Positions 1 through 6,837 of a stretch of DNA of 64,000 nt are shown here, one piece after another. This DNA is from REEB481 sp964586595 (GTDB lineage Bacteria > Bacteroidota > Bacteroidia > NS11-12g > UBA955): NCBI GenBank assembly GCA_964586595.1, contig CAZPHB010000013.1, positions 1-64,000 of the forward strand, in the 5' to 3' direction. How positions within the stretch are numbered: the stretch's first letter is position 1; the number at the start of each line of letters is the position of its first letter. The notes beneath the pieces are model-generated. The model made no database searches. It saw only the letters and a list, made by a program, of their open reading frames with translations, and was not told where the DNA came from. The position numbers were made by a program, and so were the translations under genes.

Positions 1-82
1 CAGATTATCAAGGGGTTAGCAGTCTGTTTTTGACGATTTTGATTTTTACCCCCCCCACACCGAATCAACCATATTCTATAAT

Positions 83-123
83 CTTACTTTTTCCTTGATG
101 AAAAAGTAAGCAAAAAATCAAGG
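83..123. repeat. Interlocked inverted repeats (pseudoknot-like)
   Basis: CTTACTTTTT at 83-92 pairs perfectly with AAAAAGTAAG at 101-110, leaving the loop CCTTGATG. The loop bases CCTTGAT (93-99) are the exact complement of ATCAAGG at 117-123. The two stems therefore interlock as in an H-type pseudoknot. This is read directly from the bases; whether it acts as RNA structure or is simply an intergenic repeat family is not known. Confidence 0.6.
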
Positions 124-180
124 CTGCAAATGATGAAAGGCGCACACTTGCCATCAGCCGAATGCCTGCGGTGATCTCCT

Positions 181-203
181 CCCCGCATCGCAAGCTTGCG
201 GGG
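181..203. repeat. GC-rich palindromic repeat, copy 1
   Basis: CCCCGCA at 181-187 pairs with TGCGGGG at 197-203, around a HindIII-like palindromic core. The same 28 bases, including the trailing GCAGGC, recur at 10870-10897, about 10.7 kb away. That marks it as a dispersed intergenic element rather than a single terminator. Confidence 0.65.
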
Positions 204-412
204 CAGGCGCTTTATGGCAGAGGAATTCAATGCGATTTGAGTTGTCTTTTCATCCACGCCCGCTTGCGGCGTTTACCGCCTCCCATCATTTGAGGCCGGT
301 CCTTTTGCGGCGTAGCTGAGTTGAAGTTGGTGGAATGTATAAAAATGGTTCTGGACAAACACCCGGTTGTTGGTAATAGCTTGCGACATTTAGGTGCCAT
401 AAATTTAGTTAA

Positions 413-431
413 GCCCCGCATTCAGCGGGGC
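413..431. terminator. Possible hairpin terminator
   Basis: GCCCCGC at 413-419 pairs with GCGGGGC at 425-431 around the 5-base loop ATTCA. There is no clear T-run on either side. It lies about 140 bases downstream of the minus-strand aldehyde dehydrogenase stop and could end that transcript, but it may equally be another repeat element. Confidence 0.3.
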
Positions 432-568
432 GTTACATTAAGACGTTTAAGGTTGTCACTATTTTGGAATGATTCTTCAATTCAAAGGCAGGTCTCTACA
501 CCAAATAGTGACTAAAAATTATTTTGGACAGATGTGAATCATCATCATAAATCAACATCACGACTTCC

Positions 569-1933
569 TCACCCAAGACCCATCAGCCGCTTGATCCATT
601 TCAGCTTCCCTGCCGTACGCGGATGATATTTGAAGTTCGGCTCAAACCAGGTTGGCTTGTCCAAAATGCTTTTGTAGTGCGAAAACGTGCGAAACCCGTA
701 TTCGCCGTGGTAGGAACCCATGCCGCTGTGGCCCACACCGCCAAACGGGAGTCGGCTGTTGCTCAGGTGCATCAGGGCATCATTCACCGCGCCGCCGCCA
801 AAGGAAACTTCGCGCAGGAGTTTTCGCTTCGCCGATTTGTTGGACGTGAAGATGTAACAAGACAGCGGCTTGGCGCCTTCTTTGATTTTGGCGATGGCCG
901 CATCCAGCGACTGATATGCGATTACAGGCAAAATGGGTCCGAAGATTTCTTCCTGCATCACCGCATCTTCGAAGTTTACGCCGCGCATCAGCGTGGGTTC
1001 GAATACACGCGTTGCCTCGTCGTAGGTTCCGCCGCAGAAGATTTTTTCCTTGTCGAGCAAGCCCGCCAAACGCTGCAGGTTCCGGCTGTTGATGATCTGC
1101 ACGTAATTGTCATGGGCGACGGCAAACTGCTGTTGTTCGATTTCCTGCCTGGCCCGCTCCAGAAACGCCTGCTCGATGGATTCGTGTACCAGCACGTAAT
1201 CGGGCGCGACACAGGTTTGTCCGGCGTTGAAAAACTTGGCCCAGATCAGACGTCTGACAGTGGTGTTTAAATCACAGTCTTCGGTGATGATGGCGGGGCT
1301 CTTGCCGCCCAGTTCCAGCGTTACCGGCGTGAGGTGCGCCGCGGCCGCCTGATACACGATTTTGCCCACGGCCGTGCTTCCGGTAAAGAAGATTTTGTCG
1401 AAGCGCTGCGCCAGCAAAGCCGTGGTTTCCGGAACGCCGCCTTCCACCACTTTCAGAAAGGCCGGATCGAACTGTGTGTTGATTAGTTCCGCCATGACTT
1501 TGCTGCATTCGGGCGCCAACTCGCTGGGCTTCAGCAAGGCGGTATTTCCGGCGCCGATGGCCGCGATGGCCGGAAGCAGGGTCAGGTAGAAGGGATAGTT
1601 CCAGGTGCCGATGATGAGGGAAACGCCCAAAGGTTCGGGCATGATGTAACTCTTTGCGGGGAAGTTGGCCAGGTCGGTGCGCACCCTTTTGGGTTTTGCC
1701 CAGCGCTTGAGCTGCCGGATGTTTTCGTTGATTTCGGCATAGAGCAGCGACAGTTCACTGGTGAAGGTATCGAACTCCGACTTCCCGAAATCGGCATGGA
1801 TGGCCTGATAGAACCGCGGCTCGTATTCCCGGATCAGCGCCCGTAGTTGCTTCAACTGCGCAAGGCGCCAGGCCAGGTCTTTGGTTTGGTTGGTATTGAA
1901 AAAAGCTCTTTGTGCGGCGACGATTTGTTCCAT
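569..1933 (-). CDS. Aldehyde dehydrogenase (class 3 type)
   Basis: NAD(P)-dependent aldehyde dehydrogenase that oxidises aldehydes to acids, probably long-chain or fatty aldehydes judging by its class-3-like length and order of motifs. The Rossmann region is followed by the general-base motif TLELGGKSP and the catalytic cysteine in FNAGQTC, then the usual C-terminal FGGVGHSGMG stretch. I chose the ATG at 1933 (MEQIVAAQR, 454 aa) because the family normally begins just before this segment. An in-frame ATG at 1975 would add 14 residues of unusual composition. The gene stands alone, next to insertion-sequence debris. Family assignment is firm; the substrate is not known. Confidence 0.9.
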   Translation of the reverse strand: MEQIVAAQRAFFNTNQTKDLAWRLAQLKQLRALIREYEPRFYQAIHADFGKSEFDTFTSELSLLYAEINENIRQLKRWAKPKRVRTDLANFPAKSYIMPEPLGVSLIIGTWNYPFYLTLLPAIAAIGAGNTALLKPSELAPECSKVMAELINTQFDPAFLKVVEGGVPETTALLAQRFDKIFFTGSTAVGKIVYQAAAAHLTPVTLELGGKSPAIITEDCDLNTTVRRLIWAKFFNAGQTCVAPDYVLVHESIEQAFLERARQEIEQQQFAVAHDNYVQIINSRNLQRLAGLLDKEKIFCGGTYDEATRVFEPTLMRGVNFEDAVMQEEIFGPILPVIAYQSLDAAIAKIKEGAKPLSCYIFTSNKSAKRKLLREVSFGGGAVNDALMHLSNSRLPFGGVGHSGMGSYHGEYGFRTFSHYKSILDKPTWFEPNFKYHPRTAGKLKWIKRLMGLG

Positions 1934-2047
1934 CTGCTGTTGCGGTTGCTGCCCAAGCCGAAGCCCGACGGGCATTCAAAGATGCGGCTTTGGGTGTAGC
2001 CGGGCAATGGGGAGGGTGAAGTTAGGAGACGGTTAATGGAATACTCG

Positions 2048-2072
2048 AGAGTGTCTCATTAACTGTGTCAAT
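2048..2072. repeat. Probable left terminal repeat of an IS256-type element
   Basis: The segment GAGTGTCTCATTAACTGTGT followed by CAA lies about 33 bases before the start codon of the transposase fragment, where the left inverted repeat of an IS256-family element is expected. No matching right end was seen in the window, which fits the truncation of the element. This is a position-based assignment. Confidence 0.4.
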
Positions 2073-2104
2073 TTTAGCTGAAACCACTAAACTTGACATA
2101 AACA

Positions 2105-2536
2105 ATGACAAACAAACCATTCGACTACGAGGAGTTCAAAAAGAGCTTCGCAAGCAGGTTTAAAGAGAGCAAAAGCCTGCTGGGAAAAGACGGTGCGCTG
2201 ACGCCGTTAATCAAAGAGTTTTTGGAAGAAGCGCTGGCAGGCGAGCTGGAGGCGCATATTGAGTCCAGTGAAGAGCCAAATCGCAAAAACGGCAAGCTGC
2301 CCAAGTCTCTGAAGACCAACTTCGGCAAGGTGGAAATCCAGACCCCACGTGACCGAAACGGCACTTTTGAGCCTGAGATTATAGCCAAACGCCAGCGGAC
2401 GCTCGGACTAGATCTGGATCGTCAAATTCTGGCGCTGTATGCACGTGGAAGTAGTTTAGGTGATATCAGCGACCATTTGCAGGAAATGTACGGAATAGAC
2501 GTATCACCGGCCACCATCAATCACTCAATAACCTAA
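2105..2536 (+). pseudogene. IS256-family transposase, 5' fragment
   Basis: The N-terminal third of an IS256 (mutator-type) transposase. It shows the family landmarks: the helical start, the stretch around NRKNGKLPKSLKT, then PRDRNGTFEP, the IAKRQRTLG segment and LYARGSSLGDISDHL, ending at YGIDVSPATI. Normal members run to about 400 aa, with the DDE catalytic residues mostly downstream of this point, so the fragment cannot be active. Homology ends at about 2517. The last codons to the stop at 2536 are read in the wrong frame of a second, unrelated transposase tail. The remnant borders the AT-rich type VII-like operon and is probably related to its arrival or rearrangement. Confidence 0.85.
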
Positions 2537-2574
2537 GTCCTATTGAATATCTAAAAGCAAACAACCATCTTTGA
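2515..2574 (+). pseudogene. 3' tail of an IS3/IS481-type transposase
   Basis: Reading from 2515 in the frame of CAT CAA TCA gives HQSLNNLSPIEYLKANNHL and a stop at 2572-2574. HQSLN followed by LxPIEYL is the usual end of the rve integrase domain in IS3- and IS481-type transposases. Only about 19 codons remain. The fragment starts exactly where the IS256 homology stops, so two elements have been fused by deletion or by insertion followed by deletion. Short, but the motif is characteristic. Confidence 0.55.
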
Positions 2575-2577
2575 ATT

Positions 2578-2614
2578 CCAACTTATAATCGGTTCGAAAA
2601 ACGGGGTACTTACA
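2578..2614. repeat. Terminal-repeat-like element, copy 1
   Basis: A 37-bp segment that begins CCAACTTATAATCGGTTCGA and ends with GGGGTACTTACA. It lies immediately after the transposase tail, where the right end of that element should be. A near copy follows 57 bases later. Read on the minus strand it begins TGTAAGTACCCC, a plausible insertion-sequence terminus. Confidence 0.45.
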
Positions 2615-2634
2615 GTTCTAAGTTAGGTCTTTTG

Positions 2635-2673
2635 CCAACTTATAACCAGTCCGATTTTCGGGGGGTACTTACA
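2635..2673. repeat. Terminal-repeat-like element, copy 2
   Basis: A 39-bp near copy of the element at 2578-2614, in the same orientation. It starts CCAACTTATAACCAGTCCGA and ends GGGGGTACTTACA. Its right end overlaps the stop codon of the broken lipoprotein gene, so it marks the boundary between insertion-sequence debris and the AT-rich operon. The tandem arrangement could reflect two adjacent insertions of related elements. Confidence 0.45.
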
Positions 2674-3031
2674 TTAGTATTTCGACATTTTGAATTTCAC
2701 GGTCATTTTTTAATTTAACATAATCCCTGCAATATAATGCTGCGAAATCAAGACTCATTATTCCGTTTGTAACTTTAATGGTCAATTTTGTAGGCTTCAA
2801 TTGAACTATTCTATCTAAATAATCCTCGAATTTCAAAATAGAATCTAATTCGATCAGCTCTTTGATAAATACTTCTCTTTACCTTTCATTTTCTTCAAAA
2901 CTTAAGAAAGACTCTAAAGGTGATTCAGTTTGATTATTTAATGGGACATAATCCTTAGGTTCAATATTTTTCAACTTATAAGTGCATCCTACAATCCAAA
3001 TCAATATTAATGTGAATCCAAGTTTTTTCAT
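2669..3031 (-). pseudogene. Lipoprotein gene with an in-frame stop
   Basis: From the ATG at 3031 the frame reads a lipoprotein signal, MKKLGFTLILIWIVGC, then TYKLKNIEPKDY and on to residue 50. It is stopped by TAA at 2881-2879. The same frame continues open for 69 more codons (REVFIKELIELDSILKFEDY onward) to a TAA at 2671-2669. The natural product was probably a ~120-aa lipoprotein. The ATG overlaps the stop of the preceding gene as ATGA, the sign of translational coupling, so this is the last gene of the type VII-like operon. Either it has decayed or there is a sequencing error. No family recognised. Confidence 0.6.
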
Positions 3032-3216
3032 TTATTTTCTGGTTTAGTGTGCCAAAGGGTTTGCTCTGTTTGTCGAAAGGCTAGCTTGTTAGCAATCAAC
3101 TTCTTTCCGAGAACTGAACCTATGTCTTCCTCAAAACTTTCTGCCTTACACGAAACCGCTTCTTTGGAATTACTGTTGTTATATGTCTTTCCATCGTCCG
3201 ACAGAAGACGTGTCAT
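3028..3216 (-). CDS. Small protein in the type VII-like operon
   Basis: A 62-aa hydrophilic protein of no recognised family. It has no signal peptide or membrane segment; the middle (SFEEDIGSVLGKKLIANKLA) could form a helix. Support comes from its setting. It starts 13 bases after the WXG100-like gene's stop, and its own stop overlaps the start codon of the next gene as ATGA. It could be a chaperone, adaptor or small substrate of the neighbouring ATPase system, but nothing in the sequence decides this. It is too short to be certain on coding statistics alone. Confidence 0.45.
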   Translation of the reverse strand: MTRLLSDDGKTYNNSNSKEAVSCKAESFEEDIGSVLGKKLIANKLAFRQTEQTLWHTKPENK

Positions 3217-3229
3217 TTCAAAGTTGCCC

Positions 3230-3520
3230 TCATTTTATTCCAAGTTCTTCTGCTCTACTTTGAAGTTGACGCAAGAACTTTTGTCCTTCGTCCATTGCTT
3301 CAGCAGCAGGCTGAAAGTTCTTGTTGTAAATCGGACTGATACAGTTTTCGTAAAACTCGCTGTGTGATTGTCCATACCATTTCTGGTCTTGCTCTAAAGA
3401 GTTGTGATAGTTGCGCATCTCATCATTGAGAGCATACAATCTTCTTTTCCAATCCTCAAGTTTGTGACGGTACTGTTCAAGAGTGTCAATACTGTCTAAA
3501 TGGATATATGTTTTTGCCAT
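3230..3520 (-). CDS. WXG100-like (ESAT-6 type) protein
   Basis: A 96-aa protein with the layout of the WXG100 family: a first helix (about residues 12-45, rich in charged residues and leucine), a W-Y-G turn at 48-50 exactly in the middle, and a second helix to the end. The stretch KWYGQSHSEFYENC matches the family pattern WxG, small residue, then F and an aromatic one turn later. Members are secreted as helical hairpin dimers by FtsK/SpoIIIE-type ATPases of type VII systems. Here such an ATPase is encoded two genes upstream in the same operon. No classical C-terminal YxxxD/E export signal is obvious. The assignment rests on length, symmetry, motif and context, not on a database match. Confidence 0.65.
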   Translation of the reverse strand: MAKTYIHLDSIDTLEQYRHKLEDWKRRLYALNDEMRNYHNSLEQDQKWYGQSHSEFYENCISPIYNKNFQPAAEAMDEGQKFLRQLQSRAEELGIK

Positions 3521-3532
3521 GTTATTTATAAT

Positions 3533-4042
3533 TTAACTACAAGATGAAATTAAATATATTATGAATATAATCAAACCAACAAATATTAAAATTGTTCTTA
3601 TAGTTTGTGCTCGGTTTGCATCGTGTCTATTTCCTTCGGATACCTTATTATAAAACGATAAAACTTTGGCTTCAACTCCATTCATGTCATATATAGAAGT
3701 AGAGGCGTAAATGTTCGAAATAAAGGTTTTAACTTCACTTGAAAGATAGGAAGGAATATGTTTTCCTGCCAGTTCTTGTAAATACTCGTCAATTACTCTT
3801 AGTGATTCGAATTTATCTTGGTAATAAATCAAATCCCCTTCATCGTATTTAAGCCCATCAACAAACCTTACCAGTTCGTCCTGAACTGTCTTAAATTTTG
3901 TAATCGTCCTTGCATAGCGACTGATCAAGTTCTTGATTTCATTAAACAACGGATAAAGATTTATTTGAGCGTCCATCGCCAATGTATGAATGTCTACAAA
4001 TGAACGGAGATAATCTAAATATGCATTGTATTTTGAACTCAT
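3533..4042 (-). CDS. Tail-anchored membrane protein of the type VII-like operon
   Basis: A 169-aa protein, mostly helical and soluble up to about residue 147. It ends in one hydrophobic segment (about 149-166, TILIFVGLIIFIIYLI) and a short SSCS tail, so it is predicted to sit in the inner membrane by its C-terminus with the bulk in the cytoplasm. No family recognised. Its start overlaps the ATPase stop by four bases (ATGA), and the WXG100-like gene follows 12 bases after its stop. By position it could be the membrane anchor for the ATPase, which itself has no membrane segment; compare the EssB/YukC role in Firmicutes systems, to which I see no sequence similarity. Confidence 0.65.
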   Translation of the reverse strand: MSSKYNAYLDYLRSFVDIHTLAMDAQINLYPLFNEIKNLISRYARTITKFKTVQDELVRFVDGLKYDEGDLIYYQDKFESLRVIDEYLQELAGKHIPSYLSSEVKTFISNIYASTSIYDMNGVEAKVLSFYNKVSEGNRHDANRAQTIRTILIFVGLIIFIIYLISSCS

Positions 4043-5688
4043 TTGGTTACAATCATCCTTTCAAAAGTTTGATACGTTTTTCCATTATTCACGAACTCCA
4101 ATATATATCTGTGAATATCTTCACTACTTAAGTGGTCAACCTTAACCAAAGTATTCTCATTCGGTAATCCATCGTGCTCATTGTAAATCGCTTCTCCGAT
4201 TTTTAATGATTCCGCTGCCGAATTGCTATATGAAAGAAAACTCCGTGATTGGTCCTGTGTCATTTGAAATGCAATGCGAAGTGGGATATTGTTTAGAAAT
4301 GATGAACGAACTCCGTCCCCAAGCGACTGTGTGCAGCATAAAAGATGAACACCATAAGCACGACCAATTCTTAAAATCTGCTTTATAAGAATATCTTCAA
4401 CAAAGCCGTCCGTTTTGTAATTGCCTGTAAAAAGATTTTGGAACTCGTCTGCAATGACCAACAAACGAGGTAATGTTTTACCCGATTTCTTTTTATACTC
4501 TACTATATTTTTAGCTTCAACACTGTTTAATAACGCTTCCCGGCTCTTTAATTCGCTTTGCAGAAACTCAATTATTTTCAAGGCGTTTTCAAAGTTTGTT
4601 GAACTGCAAAACGCCTGCACATGGGGAAGTGTTTTGTAATCATTAAATTCTATGCCTTTCATATCAAGTAAAACAAAACGCAAATCATCTGGGCTGTAAA
4701 TAGTTGTTGCTCTTGATATAAGGTTATCAAGAAATACCGTTTTACCTTTTCCTGAACGACCTCCCACAATTGCATGATAGTTTGATGCACCATGTCCTAA
4801 TCTAAAATAAAATGTTCTGTTTCGGTGAATTCCGAATGGAATTTTAATTCCTTCGTTGATATCAAAATTTTCATTTGCAAGATTAAGGGTAGTTTGGTGC
4901 ATGACATTAATAACCTCAACTTCCGCTTTCATGTCTTCTTCAGTAAATGAACTTCCAAAGTTTAAAGTGAAAAGACCTTTTATATTTCCAATTTTTGAAA
5001 GTGTTTTTGAAAGCCAATGATTGTTGCGGTCAAATGAGATTACTTCAAGTTTGTTTGAAATGGAATTATCCAAGTCTGCCATTGATTTTGACGGCTCATG
5101 TTCCTTAGTCATAAGCACTTTTATTTTTTCCTCTTTTGCATGGTTCAGGATTTTTATTAATGCGGTTGCACTTTCATTTGTAAACCCCTGTGGAAAATTG
5201 TTGATTACAATAAAACGATGTTCTTTAATTGAGTGCAAAAGAATTTCATTGAGAACTTTATTTATCTCATTTGGTTCTTTAAAAATTCTACCGCCTGTAA
5301 CGTCATCCTCAAACCTTGATAGGTAGTTGAAGTAAATGCCATGATTTTTGCCATCAATAAGTGTCAACTTAAAATCATTGTAACCAATCGCATTAAGAAT
5401 TTGAAATGTAGAACGCTCAAGCAGCTCATTAAAAAATGCAAAATCAGAAACTTTATCAATGCTGAATGCAATGCCATTTGTGTCGGCAAATGGAACAAAC
5501 GCAGGAATATCCTCTCCGTTGGAAGAAGTGAAAACACCCACTTCAAATCCTTCGGGCAGTTTATGCCCGAAGGATTTAACAAGCAGGTTGAAATCAAAAC
5601 CGCCAGCGCTTCTTGTCCGATAGATTAATTCCTTTGGATTTGACAAAAAGAATTCGGTCTTGCGTAAAACTTCATTGAGTTCCTGCAT
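4039..5688 (-). CDS. FtsK/SpoIIIE-type ATPase (EssC/EccC-like)
   Basis: A 549-aa P-loop ATPase. The C-terminal half (about 280-549) is an FtsK/SpoIIIE domain: Walker A GGRSGKGKT at 309-317, strand RFVLLDMKG, Walker B LLVIADE at 409-415, the LLCCTQS sensor strand near 450, and FLNNIPLRIAFQM typical of this family. The N-terminal half (about 80-260) repeats the strand order weakly (KLTLIDGKNHG, then RFIVINNFPQGF) with no Walker A, so it looks like a degenerate second ATPase domain. Type VII ATPases EssC and EccC are likewise built from tandem FtsK domains and bind WXG100 substrates. Unlike them this protein has no N-terminal membrane helices or FHA domains. A DNA-translocase role is the alternative, but no gamma domain is present. 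Confidence 0.85.
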   Translation of the reverse strand: MQELNEVLRKTEFFLSNPKELIYRTRSAGGFDFNLLVKSFGHKLPEGFEVGVFTSSNGEDIPAFVPFADTNGIAFSIDKVSDFAFFNELLERSTFQILNAIGYNDFKLTLIDGKNHGIYFNYLSRFEDDVTGGRIFKEPNEINKVLNEILLHSIKEHRFIVINNFPQGFTNESATALIKILNHAKEEKIKVLMTKEHEPSKSMADLDNSISNKLEVISFDRNNHWLSKTLSKIGNIKGLFTLNFGSSFTEEDMKAEVEVINVMHQTTLNLANENFDINEGIKIPFGIHRNRTFYFRLGHGASNYHAIVGGRSGKGKTVFLDNLISRATTIYSPDDLRFVLLDMKGIEFNDYKTLPHVQAFCSSTNFENALKIIEFLQSELKSREALLNSVEAKNIVEYKKKSGKTLPRLLVIADEFQNLFTGNYKTDGFVEDILIKQILRIGRAYGVHLLCCTQSLGDGVRSSFLNNIPLRIAFQMTQDQSRSFLSYSNSAAESLKIGEAIYNEHDGLPNENTLVKVDHLSSEDIHRYILEFVNNGKTYQTFERMIVTK

Positions 5689-5696
5689 AACTCAAA

Positions 5697-6059
5697 CTAT
5701 TCCCCGAAGGAGAATTCTCTTCCGCCTAGAATATCCGAAAGAATCTCAATATATTTAACTAATGCTTCCGAAGCAGCCTTAATTTCATTATGAAATTCAA
5801 TTATTTCATTTACGTTGGTCCTTTCTATAGTAATTGGTCTTCCCTCGTAAATATCTTTTACTTTTGCTACAAATGGAATGTCTTTCTTTACATGTGGTGC
5901 ATACTGGATGACAATCATGTCTTGAAACAAAGGATGGTCATTAAACACCTTTTTCTCCTTTTCGTTTAATTGAAATTGGACATTCATCTTGTAAGAGTGC
6001 GAAGTGCCACCTAGGAAACCTGACTTGGTTTGCTGATCAATACTGATTTTTACTTTCAT
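5697..6059 (-). CDS. First gene of the type VII-like operon, unknown
   Basis: A 120-aa protein of no recognised family. The N-terminal half alternates short strands (MKVKISID, YKMNVQFQL, MIVIQYAPH); the C-terminal half (about 84-112) is a predicted helix (VNEIIEFHNEIKAASEALVK). There is no signal peptide or membrane segment, so it is cytoplasmic. It is the promoter-proximal gene, with 8 bases separating it from the ATPase start. In Firmicutes type VII loci a small ubiquitin-like protein (EsaB/YukD) occupies a similar place. The beta-rich N-terminus is compatible with that, but I see no direct similarity. Confidence 0.6.
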   Translation of the reverse strand: MKVKISIDQQTKSGFLGGTSHSYKMNVQFQLNEKEKKVFNDHPLFQDMIVIQYAPHVKKDIPFVAKVKDIYEGRPITIERTNVNEIIEFHNEIKAASEALVKYIEILSDILGGREFSFGE

Positions 6060-6229
6060 TTTGTTTGTGATTTAGTTGGTTTATTTTAAAATTTTAGTTT
6101 TTTGAAATAATGTAGCTTGTCAAAGTGATTTATCAGAAATTTTATTGGCAACCACAGCGAACTAAGGTTTTGCACCATGATAATGTAGCTAATTACTTGT
6201 TTGTTAATCATTTCACTTTCCGTTTTCGC
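6060..6229 (-). promoter_or_regulatory. AT-rich leader of the type VII-like operon
   Basis: About 170 bases, strongly AT-rich, precede the 120-aa gene. A TTTGAC hexamer appears on the minus strand at about 6124-6119, but I could not place a matching -7 box with confidence. The operon promoter should be here because the next gene upstream is at least 170 bases away. No operator-like palindrome stands out. Confidence 0.3.
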
Positions 6230-6559
6230 TCAATCTTTGCTAATCAGTTTGTAAGATGACTGCCGCCAAATAATGGCACAAAACTTGTTTATTGTCGCTA
6301 CTTCTTGGTTCTTATCCACCCATTTCGGCACAATAGGCGCTATCCCTTGTTGCCTATTTTCGCTGTGATTTTCCAGCACAGAGGATAATTGCAGGCTGAT
6401 TCCCTTAATGCTGGTTTGAACCTGTTGTTTCGCAGTGTTCTGGGAGGAGCTATTGTCAAAAATTATTACGCGCCTTGATGCACTGCCGCTGCCTGTCACT
6501 CCAATAAAGCTTCCGCTTAATGCGAGGCGAAAAAAGGTATCCTGAATAAAGTGCAACAT
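6230..6559 (-). CDS. Uncertain ORF starting inside direct repeat 1
   Basis: An open frame of 109 codons beginning MLHFIQDTFF. No family recognised. Its composition (SGSASRR, NSSSQNTAKQQ) does not look like a conserved fold. What makes it worth recording is that its start codon lies in the 153-bp repeat at 6548-6700. The second copy of that repeat gives an open frame that also begins MLHF (10440 downwards), but the two products share nothing afterwards. It may be a decayed gene or a chance frame. Confidence 0.2.
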   Translation of the reverse strand: MLHFIQDTFFRLALSGSFIGVTGSGSASRRVIIFDNSSSQNTAKQQVQTSIKGISLQLSSVLENHSENRQQGIAPIVPKWVDKNQEVATINKFCAIIWRQSSYKLISKD

Positions 6560-6700
6560 GGATGTAAGACAAATGTATGCGTTTCAATTTCAATAAAACA
6601 AGTATTTTATTCCTGAATTTTATTGCATTTAGGAATGCTGCACGTTAATTAATTGATAATGAATGAGTTAAGGAGTGTATTACGGTTTTATTATTTTTTT
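6548..6700. repeat. ~153-bp direct repeat, copy 1
   Basis: An imperfect direct repeat of 10429-10580. Both ends are nearly identical (AAAGTGCAACATGGA at the left; at the right TGATAATGAATGAGTTAAGG followed by AGTGT and a TTTTATTATTTTTT run), while the middle has diverged. An exact 27-base match begins ATTGATAATGAATGAG. The copies have almost equal length and the same orientation, and bracket the haloperoxidase and astacin genes. Confidence 0.7.
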
Positions 6701-6756
6701 CGAGCCCCCGTTGACCCCTGCAATTAGGCTTCCAAAACATGCGCAGGGATGAAACA

Positions 6757-6809
6757 AAATTGGGGCGGTGAAGCAACCCTTACAAAAAAGATCACTTCCG
6801 CCCCAATTT
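6757..6809 (-). terminator. Hairpin downstream of the haloperoxidase gene
   Basis: AAATTGGGGCGG at 6757-6768 pairs with CCGCCCCAATTT at 6798-6809, a perfect 12-bp stem with a 29-base loop. It lies just beyond the minus-strand haloperoxidase stop (6838), the right place for a transcription terminator, although the loop is long and no strong T-run follows. Confidence 0.4.
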
Positions 6810-6837
6810 CGCCGATAACTCAGAGGTTGATGTACCG

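Larger units (their letters stand above)
1..568. other. Gene-free region with hairpin repeats
   Basis: No convincing coding region was found. Short open frames on both strands at 227-515 overlap each other, have no recognisable family and no usable start context. The stretch holds three separate inverted repeats (83-123, 181-203 and 413-431) and a C-homopolymer near 50-57. It looks like repeat-rich intergenic DNA downstream of the aldehyde dehydrogenase gene. Confidence 0.6.

Noticed and set aside
227..515. Two overlapping 64-codon frames near the window start
   Set aside because: They lie opposite each other over repeats and have no start context or family.
4039..5688. FtsK-type ATPase as the cell-division translocase FtsK
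   Set aside because: No membrane helices and no C-terminal gamma domain, and it lies in an operon with a WXG100-like protein.
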